From NCBI GenBank assembly GCA_964347975.1, contig CAYGAY010000004.1, forward strand, positions 78,446 through 142,445: DNA of 64,000 nucleotides. Direction: 5' to 3'. The first letter of the stretch is position 1; every line of letters begins with the position of its first letter. Origin of the DNA: Bin87 sp964347975. GTDB taxonomy: Bacteria; Chloroflexota; Dehalococcoidia; Lucifugimonadales; UBA3495. The position numbers and the translations under genes are program-made. This document shows positions 30,995 through 40,425 of this stretch, piece by piece. Under the pieces are notes generated by a model. The model saw only the letters and a program-made list of their open reading frames with translations, was not told the DNA's origin and did no database searches.

Positions 30995-32974
30995 ATGGAT
31001 CACCGACGGTACTTGAAATTGCCAGTAGCCGCGTTCCTGGCGGCGTTGGTCACTACGGTCGTTATAGTGGGCTGTGGTGGGGCGGCAGAACAATCGGCGC
31101 CGGCCCCGGCCCAACCGGCCGCCACCGCCGCGGCGGCGCCGGCCCAACCGGCCGCTACGGAAGCGCCGCCACAAGCATCCGCCACCAACACGCCGGTGCC
31201 CCAGGGGGCTACTCTGGCGCCGACGCCGACCCAGCGCGCTTCGGTACTTCAAGCCACTCCGCGACCTACTTTGGCGCCTCAGACCGAGGGCGAATTGGTC
31301 ACCGACCGGTTGATCGCTGTGCTGGACCCGCCCTCGCTGGAGTCCATGCTGGACTGCGAAGTCACTGGTTCCGGCGTCGTGAACTATCGGATGTCCAACG
31401 AATTCATGGTCGACGCCAGCCGGTTCGACGGTTCCTATGAACCCATGCTCGCCACTGAATGGAGCATTACCCCGGACGGCAGGACATGGAACTTCAAACT
31501 CCGTCAAGGCGTTCGGTGGCACGACGATTGGGGCGAATTCACCGCTCGGGACGTCAAGCATTCCCTAGCGTATTACACCAACCCTGAGTGCCGTGCATCC
31601 TACTCGGACTACTTCCGCAGCGACCCCGGCGGCGACGTTGAAATCGTCAACGACTACGAGGTCAACATCCACATGGAAAAGCGGCCAGCCGTGGACTTCA
31701 TCTACTGGTTCTCCGGCTACCGTGGCGTTCCCATCAGCAGCGTCGCCCAGTGGAACCAAGCCTGCCCCAATGGTGAGTCCGACTTCGGGACTACCGAGGC
31801 CGGGGATCCGTTGGGGTACTGCAAGGCCAGCCGAGACGCCGTGTATGAGAAATCGGCTCGCACTGGGCCTTACGAGTACGTCAGCTTCGAGGAAGGCGTC
31901 GGCTGGGAGTGGTCTCGTGTCGATTATGATCACTGGCGCGTGAACCCAGATTTCGCTGAAATCGAAATCAAGGACGTGCGCGAGCCGGCCACCCGCCTCG
32001 CCATCATGCAGGCCCGCGAGGGACACATCGCCGCCATCAACCGCGCCTTGTTGCAGGATGCCATTGACGACGGACTGGAAGTGTTCGACAGTTCCGTAAC
32101 GGCGCAGACTACGTTTGCCATCTTTGGTGGGATGTACTTTGCCACGGGCGCAAAAGGCATCGACGCCAGCGCTTCCGCTGAACAGCAAGCATCCGACCGG
32201 GAAGCCTACGACATCGTGGCCGCCCGTGATGAGATGCATCCTTGGAACGACCCTGGTGAAAGCGGCAAACTGGTTCGGATGGCGATGAATAAAGCCCTTG
32301 ACCGGGACCAGATCAATGGCGCCATCTTCAAGGGCGCCGGCGGAAGGCAGTGGGTGGCGACGCTGGTTCCCGATTTCCCCGGCGGCTACAACCCGGCCTG
32401 GGAAGACAGTTGGGATGAGTTGTACGGCTATGACCCCGAAAAGGCCAAAGAGTTACTAGCCGAGGCCGGATACCCCAACGGGTTCTCGTTCCGCATTCCG
32501 GTGTTCCCGCTAAGCGGCGTGCCGGAGATGCCGGACATGATGGAAGCCATGGCCAAGTTCTGGACCGAGATCGGTCTCGATCCCCAGCTTGACCCCATTG
32601 AGTTCTCCAACTGGCGAAATGAATATCGCGGATTGAACACCGACTGCTGCGTGTATCCTTTCCGTGGTCCCGCCGCGCCCATCGACACTCGCGTCCACTT
32701 CTACTTCAGCGCGGAGCGGTTCTTCCGGGCGTACAGCAGCGATGACATCCAGGAGAACAAGAACAAAGCCCTGCGGGCCTTGAACGAGGCTGACGCTACC
32801 GCCGACTGGCAGAAAGTATCCGACGAAATATTCTATGCAGCCGGCACCATCCCCGGCTGGACGCTGCCCGTCAGCGCGGTAGTGGACCCCAACGTGGTAG
32901 CCGAGTACATTTTCCTCGGTCCTAACAACGGAAACTACGTCTATCTCGAATACGTCAAAGGCGTGCGGGAATAG
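30995..32974 (+). CDS. ABC transporter substrate-binding lipoprotein, family 5 (module 1)
   Basis: A 659-residue lipoprotein precursor. The signal segment FLAALVTTVVIVGCGG ends in a lipobox with Cys27, and a long Ala/Pro/Gln/Thr-rich linker (residues 30-95) leads to the family 5 solute-binding domain: YEPMLATEWSITPDGRTWNFKLRQGVRWHDDWGEFTARDVKHSL is the classic DppA/OppA block. Peptide-type or other hydrophilic ligands are possible. Extra Cys pairs (DCEVTGSG, NPECRASYSDYFRSDPGG, NTDCCVYPFRG) are shared with the second binding protein and are not usual, suggesting disulfides. TGGAGG precedes the ATG. It leads an eight-gene operon. Confidence 0.93.
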   Translation: MDHRRYLKLPVAAFLAALVTTVVIVGCGGAAEQSAPAPAQPAATAAAAPAQPAATEAPPQASATNTPVPQGATLAPTPTQRASVLQATPRPTLAPQTEGELVTDRLIAVLDPPSLESMLDCEVTGSGVVNYRMSNEFMVDASRFDGSYEPMLATEWSITPDGRTWNFKLRQGVRWHDDWGEFTARDVKHSLAYYTNPECRASYSDYFRSDPGGDVEIVNDYEVNIHMEKRPAVDFIYWFSGYRGVPISSVAQWNQACPNGESDFGTTEAGDPLGYCKASRDAVYEKSARTGPYEYVSFEEGVGWEWSRVDYDHWRVNPDFAEIEIKDVREPATRLAIMQAREGHIAAINRALLQDAIDDGLEVFDSSVTAQTTFAIFGGMYFATGAKGIDASASAEQQASDREAYDIVAARDEMHPWNDPGESGKLVRMAMNKALDRDQINGAIFKGAGGRQWVATLVPDFPGGYNPAWEDSWDELYGYDPEKAKELLAEAGYPNGFSFRIPVFPLSGVPEMPDMMEAMAKFWTEIGLDPQLDPIEFSNWRNEYRGLNTDCCVYPFRGPAAPIDTRVHFYFSAERFFRAYSSDDIQENKNKALRALNEADATADWQKVSDEIFYAAGTIPGWTLPVSAVVDPNVVAEYIFLGPNNGNYVYLEYVKGVRE

Positions 32975-33089
32975 ACGAATCCGAACACCCCCGTGTGCAA
33001 ACCCCGGCGTTTCGAAACTGATCCTCGCAGCGTCGGGGTTGCCCTAAAACGGTGGACGCTTCCCACCCTACTAGTCGAGAACAGGCGCC

Positions 33090-34007
33090 ATGCAACGCTT
33101 CATAGTTCTGAGGTTATTACAAGGTTTGCTGGCGGTCTTCGCCATCAGCCTGATTGTCTTTTCGTTGTCGCGGATCGCCGGCGACCCGCTGGCCGCTATC
33201 CTGGACGACGAGTCGGGCAAAGAGCAGATCGAACTGCTACGAAAACAGTGGGGGCTGGACGAGCCGTTGCACGTCCAGTACTTGACTTACATGAGACGGC
33301 TGCTGACTGGTGATCTGGGCACTTCGTTCAAGTGGGACCGTCCGGTTGCGGAACTCATCCTTGAACGGTTGCCCGCAACTCTGCAACTTTCGGCCTTTGC
33401 TCTAGTTGTCACCGGCGTGATCGCTTTTCCCATTGGGGTGTTATCGGCGGTCAAAAAGGATTCCTGGTTTGATACCAGCGGCAAAATGTTCGCCATATTA
33501 GGACAGTCAGCTCCAACCTTTGCGGTGGGGCTGATCCTGATGTGGGTTTTCGCGGTTCAGCTGGGCTGGCTACCTACCTCCGGCAAAGGCGGGGTGAAGC
33601 ATTTGTTGCTGCCCGGCTTTGCGCTGGGCTACTACAACGTAGCGGCCATCATGCGGTTGACCCGATCATCAATGCTTGACGTACTAGATACCGAGTACGT
33701 CAAGCTGGCCCGCATCAAGGGCATTCCCGAATGGAAGATTATCTGGAAGCACTGTTTCCGCAACGCCCTGATTGGCCCGCTGACGTATTTCAGCCTGATC
33801 TTTGCCATATTGATTACCGGTTCGGTGGTGATCGAAACGGTGTTTGCCTGGCCCGGCCTGGGTCTCATGGTGATCGAGGCCATCAACTCCAAAGATCACA
33901 TCACGGTGCAAGCTGTGGTAATGCTGTTCGCCTTGCTGTACGTGGCAATCAACATCATCACCGACGTCACGTACGCGTACGTTGACCCGCGCATCCGATA
34001 CGGATAG
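33090..34007 (+). CDS. ABC transporter permease, DppB type (module 1)
   Basis: A 305-residue membrane protein with six helices. It has the DppB start MQRFIVLRLLQGLLAVFAISLIVFSLSRIAGDPL and the EAA-like ATPase-contact loop YVKLARIKGIPEWKIIWKHCFRNALIGPLTYF. It forms half of the membrane channel with the DppC-type gene that follows. The C-terminus VDPRIRYG is the family's usual end. It lies 115 bases after the binding-protein gene. Confidence 0.94.
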   Translation: MQRFIVLRLLQGLLAVFAISLIVFSLSRIAGDPLAAILDDESGKEQIELLRKQWGLDEPLHVQYLTYMRRLLTGDLGTSFKWDRPVAELILERLPATLQLSAFALVVTGVIAFPIGVLSAVKKDSWFDTSGKMFAILGQSAPTFAVGLILMWVFAVQLGWLPTSGKGGVKHLLLPGFALGYYNVAAIMRLTRSSMLDVLDTEYVKLARIKGIPEWKIIWKHCFRNALIGPLTYFSLIFAILITGSVVIETVFAWPGLGLMVIEAINSKDHITVQAVVMLFALLYVAINIITDVTYAYVDPRIRYG

Positions 34008-34031
34008 GCGTAGCGGGAGGGATAAAGACTT

Positions 34032-35117
34032 ATGGCCGTACAGACAACCGCTCCGGACGCGCAGGTGGGTGGCGCCCTTGCGGCCCCGGCAACAGAACCC
34101 TTCGGCGCCAAGGCATGGCGCGAGATCCGTCGGTTCCCAATACTGCCATCGTTCATACTGATTATCTTGCTGGTGATACCGGCAATCTTCGCCGACCTGC
34201 TGGCGCCGCACGACCATCTGCTTGGCGACCTGGAACGGGTGCTGGAGCCTCCGGCATGGGTGCCCGACCGCGAAAATGTGCGGGTCATTGTCCAGCGCGC
34301 CAGGGACAATAACGCCGAGGTCAGTCTCAACAACGCCCGCCGCAACATCGACAGCGGCGCCGGAACCCTGATCGACACCAACGGCAACGGCCAGCCGGAC
34401 ATCGGCGAAACTATGGTGCGCGTCGAGCCGGGCGGCAGTTGGGAATACCCCTTCGGCACCGACAAGCAAGGCCGCGACGTGTTGAGCCGACTCATGCACG
34501 GCGCGCGCATATCACTGGCGGTATCTTGTCTCGCCATCATGGTGGGCGGTTTCCTGGGAACCGCGTTGGGCATGCTGGCCGCGTTCAAAGGCGGCCTGGT
34601 GGACTCAATCTTGATGCGGATTGTGGACATCAAACTGGCATTCCCATCAATCCTGCTGGCCCTCACGCTGGTAGTAGCGATTGGATCGGGCTTCAGCACT
34701 GTAGTCATTGTGATCGCCCTGCTCCTGTGGGCACGCTACGCTCGGGTGGTTCGCGGCGAGGCATTGACCATCAAGGAACGCGATTTCATTGATCGCGCTC
34801 GCGTGTCCGGCGCTTCCAATCTGAGGATTATGCTGCGGCACATTTTCCCCAACGTGTTCAACACCGTAATCGTTCTGGCAACGCTCGAAGTTGGGCACGT
34901 CATCATCCTAGAAGCGACACTTAGCTTCCTCGGGGCGGGAATACCGCGGCCTCAACCGGCCTGGGGCCTGATGGCCGCCGATGGTCGAGAGGTCATCACC
35001 AGTTCCTGGTGGATATTCCTCTTCCCCTGCCTGGCCATCGTGCTTACGGTGCTCTCCATGAACTTGTTGGGCGACTGGCTCCGCGACCGGCTTGACCCCA
35101 AGCTGAGGAACGTCTAG
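34032..35117 (+). CDS. ABC transporter permease, DppC type (module 1)
   Basis: A 361-residue permease with an N-terminal cytoplasmic tail, one helix (FILIILLVIPAIFADLLAPHDH) and a large periplasmic loop (about residues 70-135) that is longer than in E. coli DppC. The core begins at PFGTDKQGRDVLSRLMHGARISL and holds the contact loop RARVSGASNLRIMLRHIFPNVFN. It ends LGDWLRDRLDPKLRNV. A close paralogue is at 38243. Confidence 0.94.
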   Translation: MAVQTTAPDAQVGGALAAPATEPFGAKAWREIRRFPILPSFILIILLVIPAIFADLLAPHDHLLGDLERVLEPPAWVPDRENVRVIVQRARDNNAEVSLNNARRNIDSGAGTLIDTNGNGQPDIGETMVRVEPGGSWEYPFGTDKQGRDVLSRLMHGARISLAVSCLAIMVGGFLGTALGMLAAFKGGLVDSILMRIVDIKLAFPSILLALTLVVAIGSGFSTVVIVIALLLWARYARVVRGEALTIKERDFIDRARVSGASNLRIMLRHIFPNVFNTVIVLATLEVGHVIILEATLSFLGAGIPRPQPAWGLMAADGREVITSSWWIFLFPCLAIVLTVLSMNLLGDWLRDRLDPKLRNV

Positions 35118-35176
35118 CCGAGCCCCTAGCCCATCCATTGGTAAAAGCTACACTCGTCTCAACTCCGGAGGATTGC

Positions 35177-37150
35177 ATGACCCGCCGTATCAAAACCAGA
35201 TTGTCAACGATCGTGACCGCGCTGGCGCTGGTGGCAGCGCTGTTCGCGGTGGCCTGCGGAGGCGCCGAGGAGGCTTCCGCGCCGGCCGCCACCGAGGCTC
35301 CCGCTGCGGCCGCACAACAGCCAGCGGCGGCCACAGAAGCGCCGGCGGCAGCGCCCGCCGCGCCCGCGGCCGCCACCCAGGCGCCGCCACCGGCCACGTC
35401 AGCCCCCACCAGACCGTCTTTCGTGGCATCCACACCGGTGGCCGAAGCGACGCCTACGCCTGAAGCGGAAGCCCGCGCCGGGGAGCTCAAAACCAAGGAC
35501 CTGGTGTTCCTGTTCTCGCAGCAGACCCGCCAGGGCATCATGGACTGCGACGTTACGGGCAGCGCGACCAGCCAGCACCGGCCGTCCCACGAGTTCATGC
35601 TGGACGCCGACCGTTACACCGGCGCGTTGGTGCCGCAGCTGTCCACCGACTGGAGCGTGAGCGACGACGGACGAACCTGGAACTTCAAGCTGCGCGAGGG
35701 CGTCAACTTCCACTTCGGATACGGCGAGTTCACTGCGCACGACGTGGTCAATTCACTGAATTACTACACCAACCCGACCTGCGGCGCGTCCTACTCCGAC
35801 TACTTCCGCACCAACCCACAAGCGATACCGGAAGTCATCAGTGACCACGAAATAAACATCACCATGGGCGCTCGCCCTGAGTTGATCTTCGACTACTGGA
35901 TTTCCGGTTACCGCGGCCTCCCCATCACCAGCAAGTCCCAGTGGGACACCGGGTGTCCCAGCGGCGAGGCCGACTACGAAACCTTCGAAGTTGCCGCCCA
36001 CCTGGACGGATTCTGCTCCGCCGGGGAAGATACGTTGCTGGAAGAAGGTCCGGCGCGCCTGGGGCCGTACCAGTTCGCCAACTTTGAGAAAGGCATCGGT
36101 TGGCTTTGGGAACGGGCCCCCGGCGACCACTATCGAGTTGACCCGGACTGGGACAGCATTGAAATCAAGATCATTGAAGAGGCGTCCACCCGGCTGGCCG
36201 CCATGTTGGCGCGTGAAGCGCACCTCGCCACCATCGACCGCGCATTGGTGGGCCAGGCCCTGGATGCCGGCCTGGACATCGCCGAGAGTCAGGTAGTGGC
36301 CGTGAACAGCATGATGGTGTTTGGCGGCCTCTACTACTCGACCAAAGAAGGACCGGCGTTTGATCCATACTCCGCCGCGTCCTACGATCCCACTGTTCCC
36401 TGGGCCGCGCCCGGCGAAACCGGCAAGCTGGTTCGCCAGGCGATGAACAAGGCCATCGACCGGGACGCCATCCGCGAGAACATCTTCGATGGACAGGGGG
36501 CCGAGGGTCGCGTGGCCGGCCTGATTCCCAGCGCGGAAGCCTTCGGCGGTGAATACGCCGGCTACAACCCGGATTGGGAAGACCGGTGGGAAGATCTCTA
36601 CGGCTACGACCCCGAGGCAGCCCGGGAGCTGCTGACCGAAGCAGGTTACCCCAACGGGTTCCACGTGCCGATCATCAGCTACACCATGAGCGGTCTGCCC
36701 GAAATGAAGGACTACGTAGTGGCCATCGCCGCGATGTGGGAGAACATCGGGCTGGAGACGGAGATCCGCGAGATGGAGTTTTCCGCTTGGCGACAGGAAT
36801 ACCGCGGCGCTACGACCAACTGCTGCGTGTACCCCTTCCGGGGCTATGCCGAACCGCCGCATCCGACCGTACACTTCGCGTACAGCCCGGAGCGGTTCAT
36901 GCGTTTCTACGTCAGCGACACGGCCTGGCAGAACACCTTCAACGCCCTGAACTCCCTGAACTTCGAGGAGCAGTTGGGCTACTGGCACGCCGTATCCGAC
37001 GAACTATTCTACGAAGTGGCGTCCATTCCACTGCATACGCTGTCGGTTCAAGTGGTGATTGATCCCGAAGTGGTGGAGGAATATATCTACCTGGGGCCCT
37101 ACGGCGGTCAGTTCACTGACCTCGAGCACATCAAGGGCGCGCGTTACTGA
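35177..37150 (+). CDS. ABC transporter substrate-binding lipoprotein, family 5 (module 2)
   Basis: A 657-residue paralogue of the protein at 30995. After LSTIVTALALVAALFAVACGG (lipobox Cys27 by the start used) comes an even more Ala-rich linker, then LVPQLSTDWSVSDDGRTWNFKLREGVNFHFGYGEFTAHDVVNSL. The extra Cys motifs IMDCDVTGSAT, NPTCGASYSDYFRTNPQ and TTNCCVYPFRGYAEPPHP correspond to those of module 1. Sequence between the two differs enough to suggest different ligands. The ATG at 35177 has CCGGAGG upstream; the frame is open 13 codons further. Confidence 0.93.
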   Translation: MTRRIKTRLSTIVTALALVAALFAVACGGAEEASAPAATEAPAAAAQQPAAATEAPAAAPAAPAAATQAPPPATSAPTRPSFVASTPVAEATPTPEAEARAGELKTKDLVFLFSQQTRQGIMDCDVTGSATSQHRPSHEFMLDADRYTGALVPQLSTDWSVSDDGRTWNFKLREGVNFHFGYGEFTAHDVVNSLNYYTNPTCGASYSDYFRTNPQAIPEVISDHEINITMGARPELIFDYWISGYRGLPITSKSQWDTGCPSGEADYETFEVAAHLDGFCSAGEDTLLEEGPARLGPYQFANFEKGIGWLWERAPGDHYRVDPDWDSIEIKIIEEASTRLAAMLAREAHLATIDRALVGQALDAGLDIAESQVVAVNSMMVFGGLYYSTKEGPAFDPYSAASYDPTVPWAAPGETGKLVRQAMNKAIDRDAIRENIFDGQGAEGRVAGLIPSAEAFGGEYAGYNPDWEDRWEDLYGYDPEAARELLTEAGYPNGFHVPIISYTMSGLPEMKDYVVAIAAMWENIGLETEIREMEFSAWRQEYRGATTNCCVYPFRGYAEPPHPTVHFAYSPERFMRFYVSDTAWQNTFNALNSLNFEEQLGYWHAVSDELFYEVASIPLHTLSVQVVIDPEVVEEYIYLGPYGGQFTDLEHIKGARY

Positions 37151-37266
37151 CGTTCGGGGTTTCCCGAGTTGACGGCCCCAGCTTTGGTTTCCTGCGGCAG
37201 CGTTGCAGTCCAAGCGCGCTGCCGCAGGATGCTTGGTCAATTCAGTAGCCAGCCCAGGGAGGGATG

Positions 37267-38187
37267 ATGCAGAGATACATCCTCAGGCGGATCGCCCAGG
37301 GCATCCTGGCGATTTTCGTCATCAGCACTGTCACCTTTGCGCTGGCCCGCGTGTCCGGCGATCCGCTCAACGTGCTTTTGCCGGAAGAAGCCTCCGAAGA
37401 ACAGATTCAGCTGACCAAAGAAGAATGGGGGCTGGATAAACCGCTCCATATGCAGTACCTGCTGTACCTGGGCAAATTGTTCCAGGGCGACATGGGGGAA
37501 GCCTTGGCGTGGCCGAATGCCACCGCCGTCGAGCTGATCATGGAGCGTCTTCCCAACACTATCAAACTGTCGGCTTTAGCCTTGGTGGTGAGCGGGGCAA
37601 TCGCCTTCCCAATTGGGGTTCTGGTAGCCATCAAGAAAGATACGCCCTTCGACTACGGCGGAAAGCTGTTCGCCATCCTGGGGCAATCGGCGCCATCCTT
37701 CGCGGTGGGGTTGATATTGATGTGGATATTCGCGGTGCAGCTGAACGTATTTCCCACCTCCGGGAGCGGCGGGATAGAGTATATGATCCTGCCGGCAGTG
37801 GCCCTGGGTTACTACAACGTGGCGGCGTTGATGCGCCTGACCAGATCATCGATGCTGGAGGTTCTGGACACCGAGTACGTCAAGCTGGCGCGTATCAAAG
37901 GCGTGGCTGAGTGGAAAGTGATCTGGAAACATTGCTTCCGCAACGCCTTGATTGTGCCGTTGACCTATTTCGGGTTAATTGGCGCGGTCTTAATCACCGG
38001 CTCGGTGGTAATTGAGACCGTCTTCGCCTGGCCTGGGCTGGGAGCGTTGGTAATTGACGCGATCCTGTTCCGCGACTACGTGGTAGTGCAGGCGGTGGTG
38101 CTGCTGTTCGCAGCGGCGTTCGTGGTCATCAACATCATGGTGGACGTGCTCTACGCGTACATTGACCCGCGGATCAGGTATTCCTGA
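37267..38187 (+). CDS. ABC transporter permease, DppB type (module 2)
   Basis: A 306-residue paralogue of the permease at 33090, with the same six-helix layout. It has MQRYILRRIAQGILAIFVISTVTFALARVSGDPL at the start and YVKLARIKGVAEWKVIWKHCFRNALIVPLTYF as the ATPase-contact loop. I start it at the second of two adjacent ATGs, by comparison with module 1. AGGGAGG lies just upstream. The end IDPRIRYS is standard. Confidence 0.94.
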   Translation: MQRYILRRIAQGILAIFVISTVTFALARVSGDPLNVLLPEEASEEQIQLTKEEWGLDKPLHMQYLLYLGKLFQGDMGEALAWPNATAVELIMERLPNTIKLSALALVVSGAIAFPIGVLVAIKKDTPFDYGGKLFAILGQSAPSFAVGLILMWIFAVQLNVFPTSGSGGIEYMILPAVALGYYNVAALMRLTRSSMLEVLDTEYVKLARIKGVAEWKVIWKHCFRNALIVPLTYFGLIGAVLITGSVVIETVFAWPGLGALVIDAILFRDYVVVQAVVLLFAAAFVVINIMVDVLYAYIDPRIRYS

Positions 38188-38242
38188 TTCCGTTGGGGGG
38201 GATATAATCGCGGCAGAATCGCAACATCGATTGAGGTACTAA

Positions 38243-39325
38243 ATGGCAGCGGTAACAACACCGGACCTCGCAGCGCCGGCAACCCCGCGTCCGTCCGGCC
38301 GCATCGGCGCCGGCTTCAGGGCGATACGCCAGCTTCCACTCATACCGATAGCGGTTCTGGTCGTGTTGCTGGTGGTGCCGGCGATGTTCGCCAACCAACT
38401 GGCTCCGCACAGTCATCGCATCGGTGAGCTGAACGACGCCAAACTGCCGCCCTTCTGGGTTTCGGAGAGCTTTGAAGAGCGGACGGTGGTGGAGCGCGCC
38501 GACCGCAGCCGCCTGGACGTTGAAATCGGCCTGACCAACGCGCGGCGGAAGATTGAACGAGGAGAAGCGACCTTTCTCACCGGCGGAGAAGACGGCGCGG
38601 TCAATGCCGGCGACACGATTCGATTTCAGGCGCAGCAAGGCGGCTCAATGAACTATCCATTGGGCACTGACAAACAGGGCCGGGACATCCTGAGCCGGAT
38701 CATGCACGGCGCCCGGGTTTCGTTGTTGGTATCCAGCCTCGCCATCCTGCTGGGAGGAGGGCTGGGGACGCTGCTGGGTATGCTTGCTGCGTATCGCGGC
38801 GGGAAAACGGACTCCATCATCATGCGCATCGTTGACATCAAGCTGGCGTTCCCTACCATCCTGTTGGCGCTGGTGCTGGTCGCCGCCATCGGCGCCGGTT
38901 TCGCGACGGTGATCGTGGTAATCGCAGTGCTATTGTGGGCCAGGTACGCCCGCGTCGTCCGCGGAGAGGCGTTAGCCATCAAGCAGCAGGACTTCATTGA
39001 CCGGGCCCGCGTATCCGGCGCGTCCAACGCGCGGATCATGATGCGCCACATTTTTCCCAATTTGGTCAATACAGTGGTAGTATTAGCCACGTTGGAGGTG
39101 GGACACGTTATAATCCTGGAGTCGACCCTGAGTTTCCTGGGCGCCGGCATACCCGCGCCGACCCCGGCTTGGGGCGTTATGGTGGCAGATGGCAGAGACC
39201 TGATTACCACGGCATGGTGGATCTTCCTGTTTCCCTGTCTGGCGATTGTGCTCACCGTACTGTCCATGAACCTGCTGGGCGACTGGCTGAGAGACCGACT
39301 CGACCCGAAACTGAGGAACATTTAG
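38243..39325 (+). CDS. ABC transporter permease, DppC type (module 2)
   Basis: A 360-residue paralogue of the permease at 34032, including the long loop after helix 1. The core YPLGTDKQGRDILSRIMHGARVSLLVSSLAILLGGG and contact loop RARVSGASNARIMMRHIFPNLVN are nearly the same as in module 1. It ends LGDWLRDRLDPKLRNI, three bases before the next gene, the first ATPase. Confidence 0.94.
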   Translation: MAAVTTPDLAAPATPRPSGRIGAGFRAIRQLPLIPIAVLVVLLVVPAMFANQLAPHSHRIGELNDAKLPPFWVSESFEERTVVERADRSRLDVEIGLTNARRKIERGEATFLTGGEDGAVNAGDTIRFQAQQGGSMNYPLGTDKQGRDILSRIMHGARVSLLVSSLAILLGGGLGTLLGMLAAYRGGKTDSIIMRIVDIKLAFPTILLALVLVAAIGAGFATVIVVIAVLLWARYARVVRGEALAIKQQDFIDRARVSGASNARIMMRHIFPNLVNTVVVLATLEVGHVIILESTLSFLGAGIPAPTPAWGVMVADGRDLITTAWWIFLFPCLAIVLTVLSMNLLGDWLRDRLDPKLRNI

Positions 39326-39328
39326 GCC

Positions 39329-40372
39329 ATGACAGCTGTACAGACCGCAACCGACACCATTCTCGAGGTCAGCGACCTCAAAACCTACATTTTCACCCGC
39401 GCCGCCGTGGTGAAAGCTGTTGACGGCATAACCTTCAACCTGAAGAAAGGCGAGACGCTCGGTATCGTGGGCGAATCGGGTTGTGGCAAGACCATGACCG
39501 CCCTGTCGCTGCTGCGCCTGGTGCCCAAACCGGCCGGCCGTATCGTGGAAGGCGCGATCGTTCTCAACGGCGAGGACATCCTGCAGAAGAGCGAAGACGA
39601 AATGCGGGACGTGCGCGGCCGTCAAATCTCCATGATTTTGCAGGACCCGCAGACCTCGCTCAATCCGGTGTTCACCATCGGGAACCAACTGCGGGAGGCG
39701 CTGGGCATCGCCCATAAGGAAAACAAGAGCTCGATGCTGGGCCGCGCCGTTGACGCTTTGCGCAAGGTCAACGTGGCCGCGCCCGAGCGTCGCCTGGAAG
39801 ACTACCCGCACCAGATGTCCGGCGGCATGAAGCAGCGCGTCGTCGGGGCCATCGCCATGTCCTGCGAGCCGGGGATCATCATCGCCGACGAGCCGACCAC
39901 CGCGCTGGACGTCACCATTCAATTGCAGTACCTGCGGCTCCTGAAGGAAATCCAGGCGGAGACCGGACTGGCCATCATCTTCATCACCCACGACTTTGGC
40001 GTGGTCGCTCGCATGTGCGACCGCGTGGCGGTGATGTACGCCGGACGCATCATTGAGCAGGGTGACGTGCGCGACATCTTCAGCCGTCCGGCGCATCCCT
40101 ACACCCAGGCATTGATCAACTCGGTGCCCAAACTGGAGGAGCGGGTGGACCGGCTCTACTCTATTGAAGGGCAGCCGCCGTTGCTTTCCAACCTTCCCGA
40201 AGGCTGCCGGTTCGCCCCCAGGTGCGAGTATGCCACAGACAAGTGCATCAACGCTTATCCGTCGTCTGTCCAGTTGGATGAAGGGCACTACGCCGACTGC
40301 TGGGCCCTGGGTTCCGACTGGGAGGGGACGCCCATCGCCGAGTTCGTCGCTCCCACTGGCACCAGCGGCTAA
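39329..40372 (+). CDS. ABC transporter ATP-binding protein, DppD type
   Basis: A 347-residue ATPase. Walker A is GESGCGKTM, the signature YPHQMSGGMKQRVVGAIAM, Walker B IIIADEPTTALD, with the H-loop in FITHDFGVV. The C-terminal oligopeptide domain carries the Cys pattern CRFAPRCEYATDKC...HYADCW, which in relatives holds a [4Fe-4S] cluster. It begins 3 bases after the module 2 DppC gene, so it is in the operon. There is a single ATPase pair for two binding-protein/permease modules. Confidence 0.95.
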   Translation: MTAVQTATDTILEVSDLKTYIFTRAAVVKAVDGITFNLKKGETLGIVGESGCGKTMTALSLLRLVPKPAGRIVEGAIVLNGEDILQKSEDEMRDVRGRQISMILQDPQTSLNPVFTIGNQLREALGIAHKENKSSMLGRAVDALRKVNVAAPERRLEDYPHQMSGGMKQRVVGAIAMSCEPGIIIADEPTTALDVTIQLQYLRLLKEIQAETGLAIIFITHDFGVVARMCDRVAVMYAGRIIEQGDVRDIFSRPAHPYTQALINSVPKLEERVDRLYSIEGQPPLLSNLPEGCRFAPRCEYATDKCINAYPSSVQLDEGHYADCWALGSDWEGTPIAEFVAPTGTSG

Positions 40373-40425
40373 GGGCGCTCCGGCTACTTCAACTTTGAAA
40401 CCAGATAGAGGAGGTCGCGTCAATC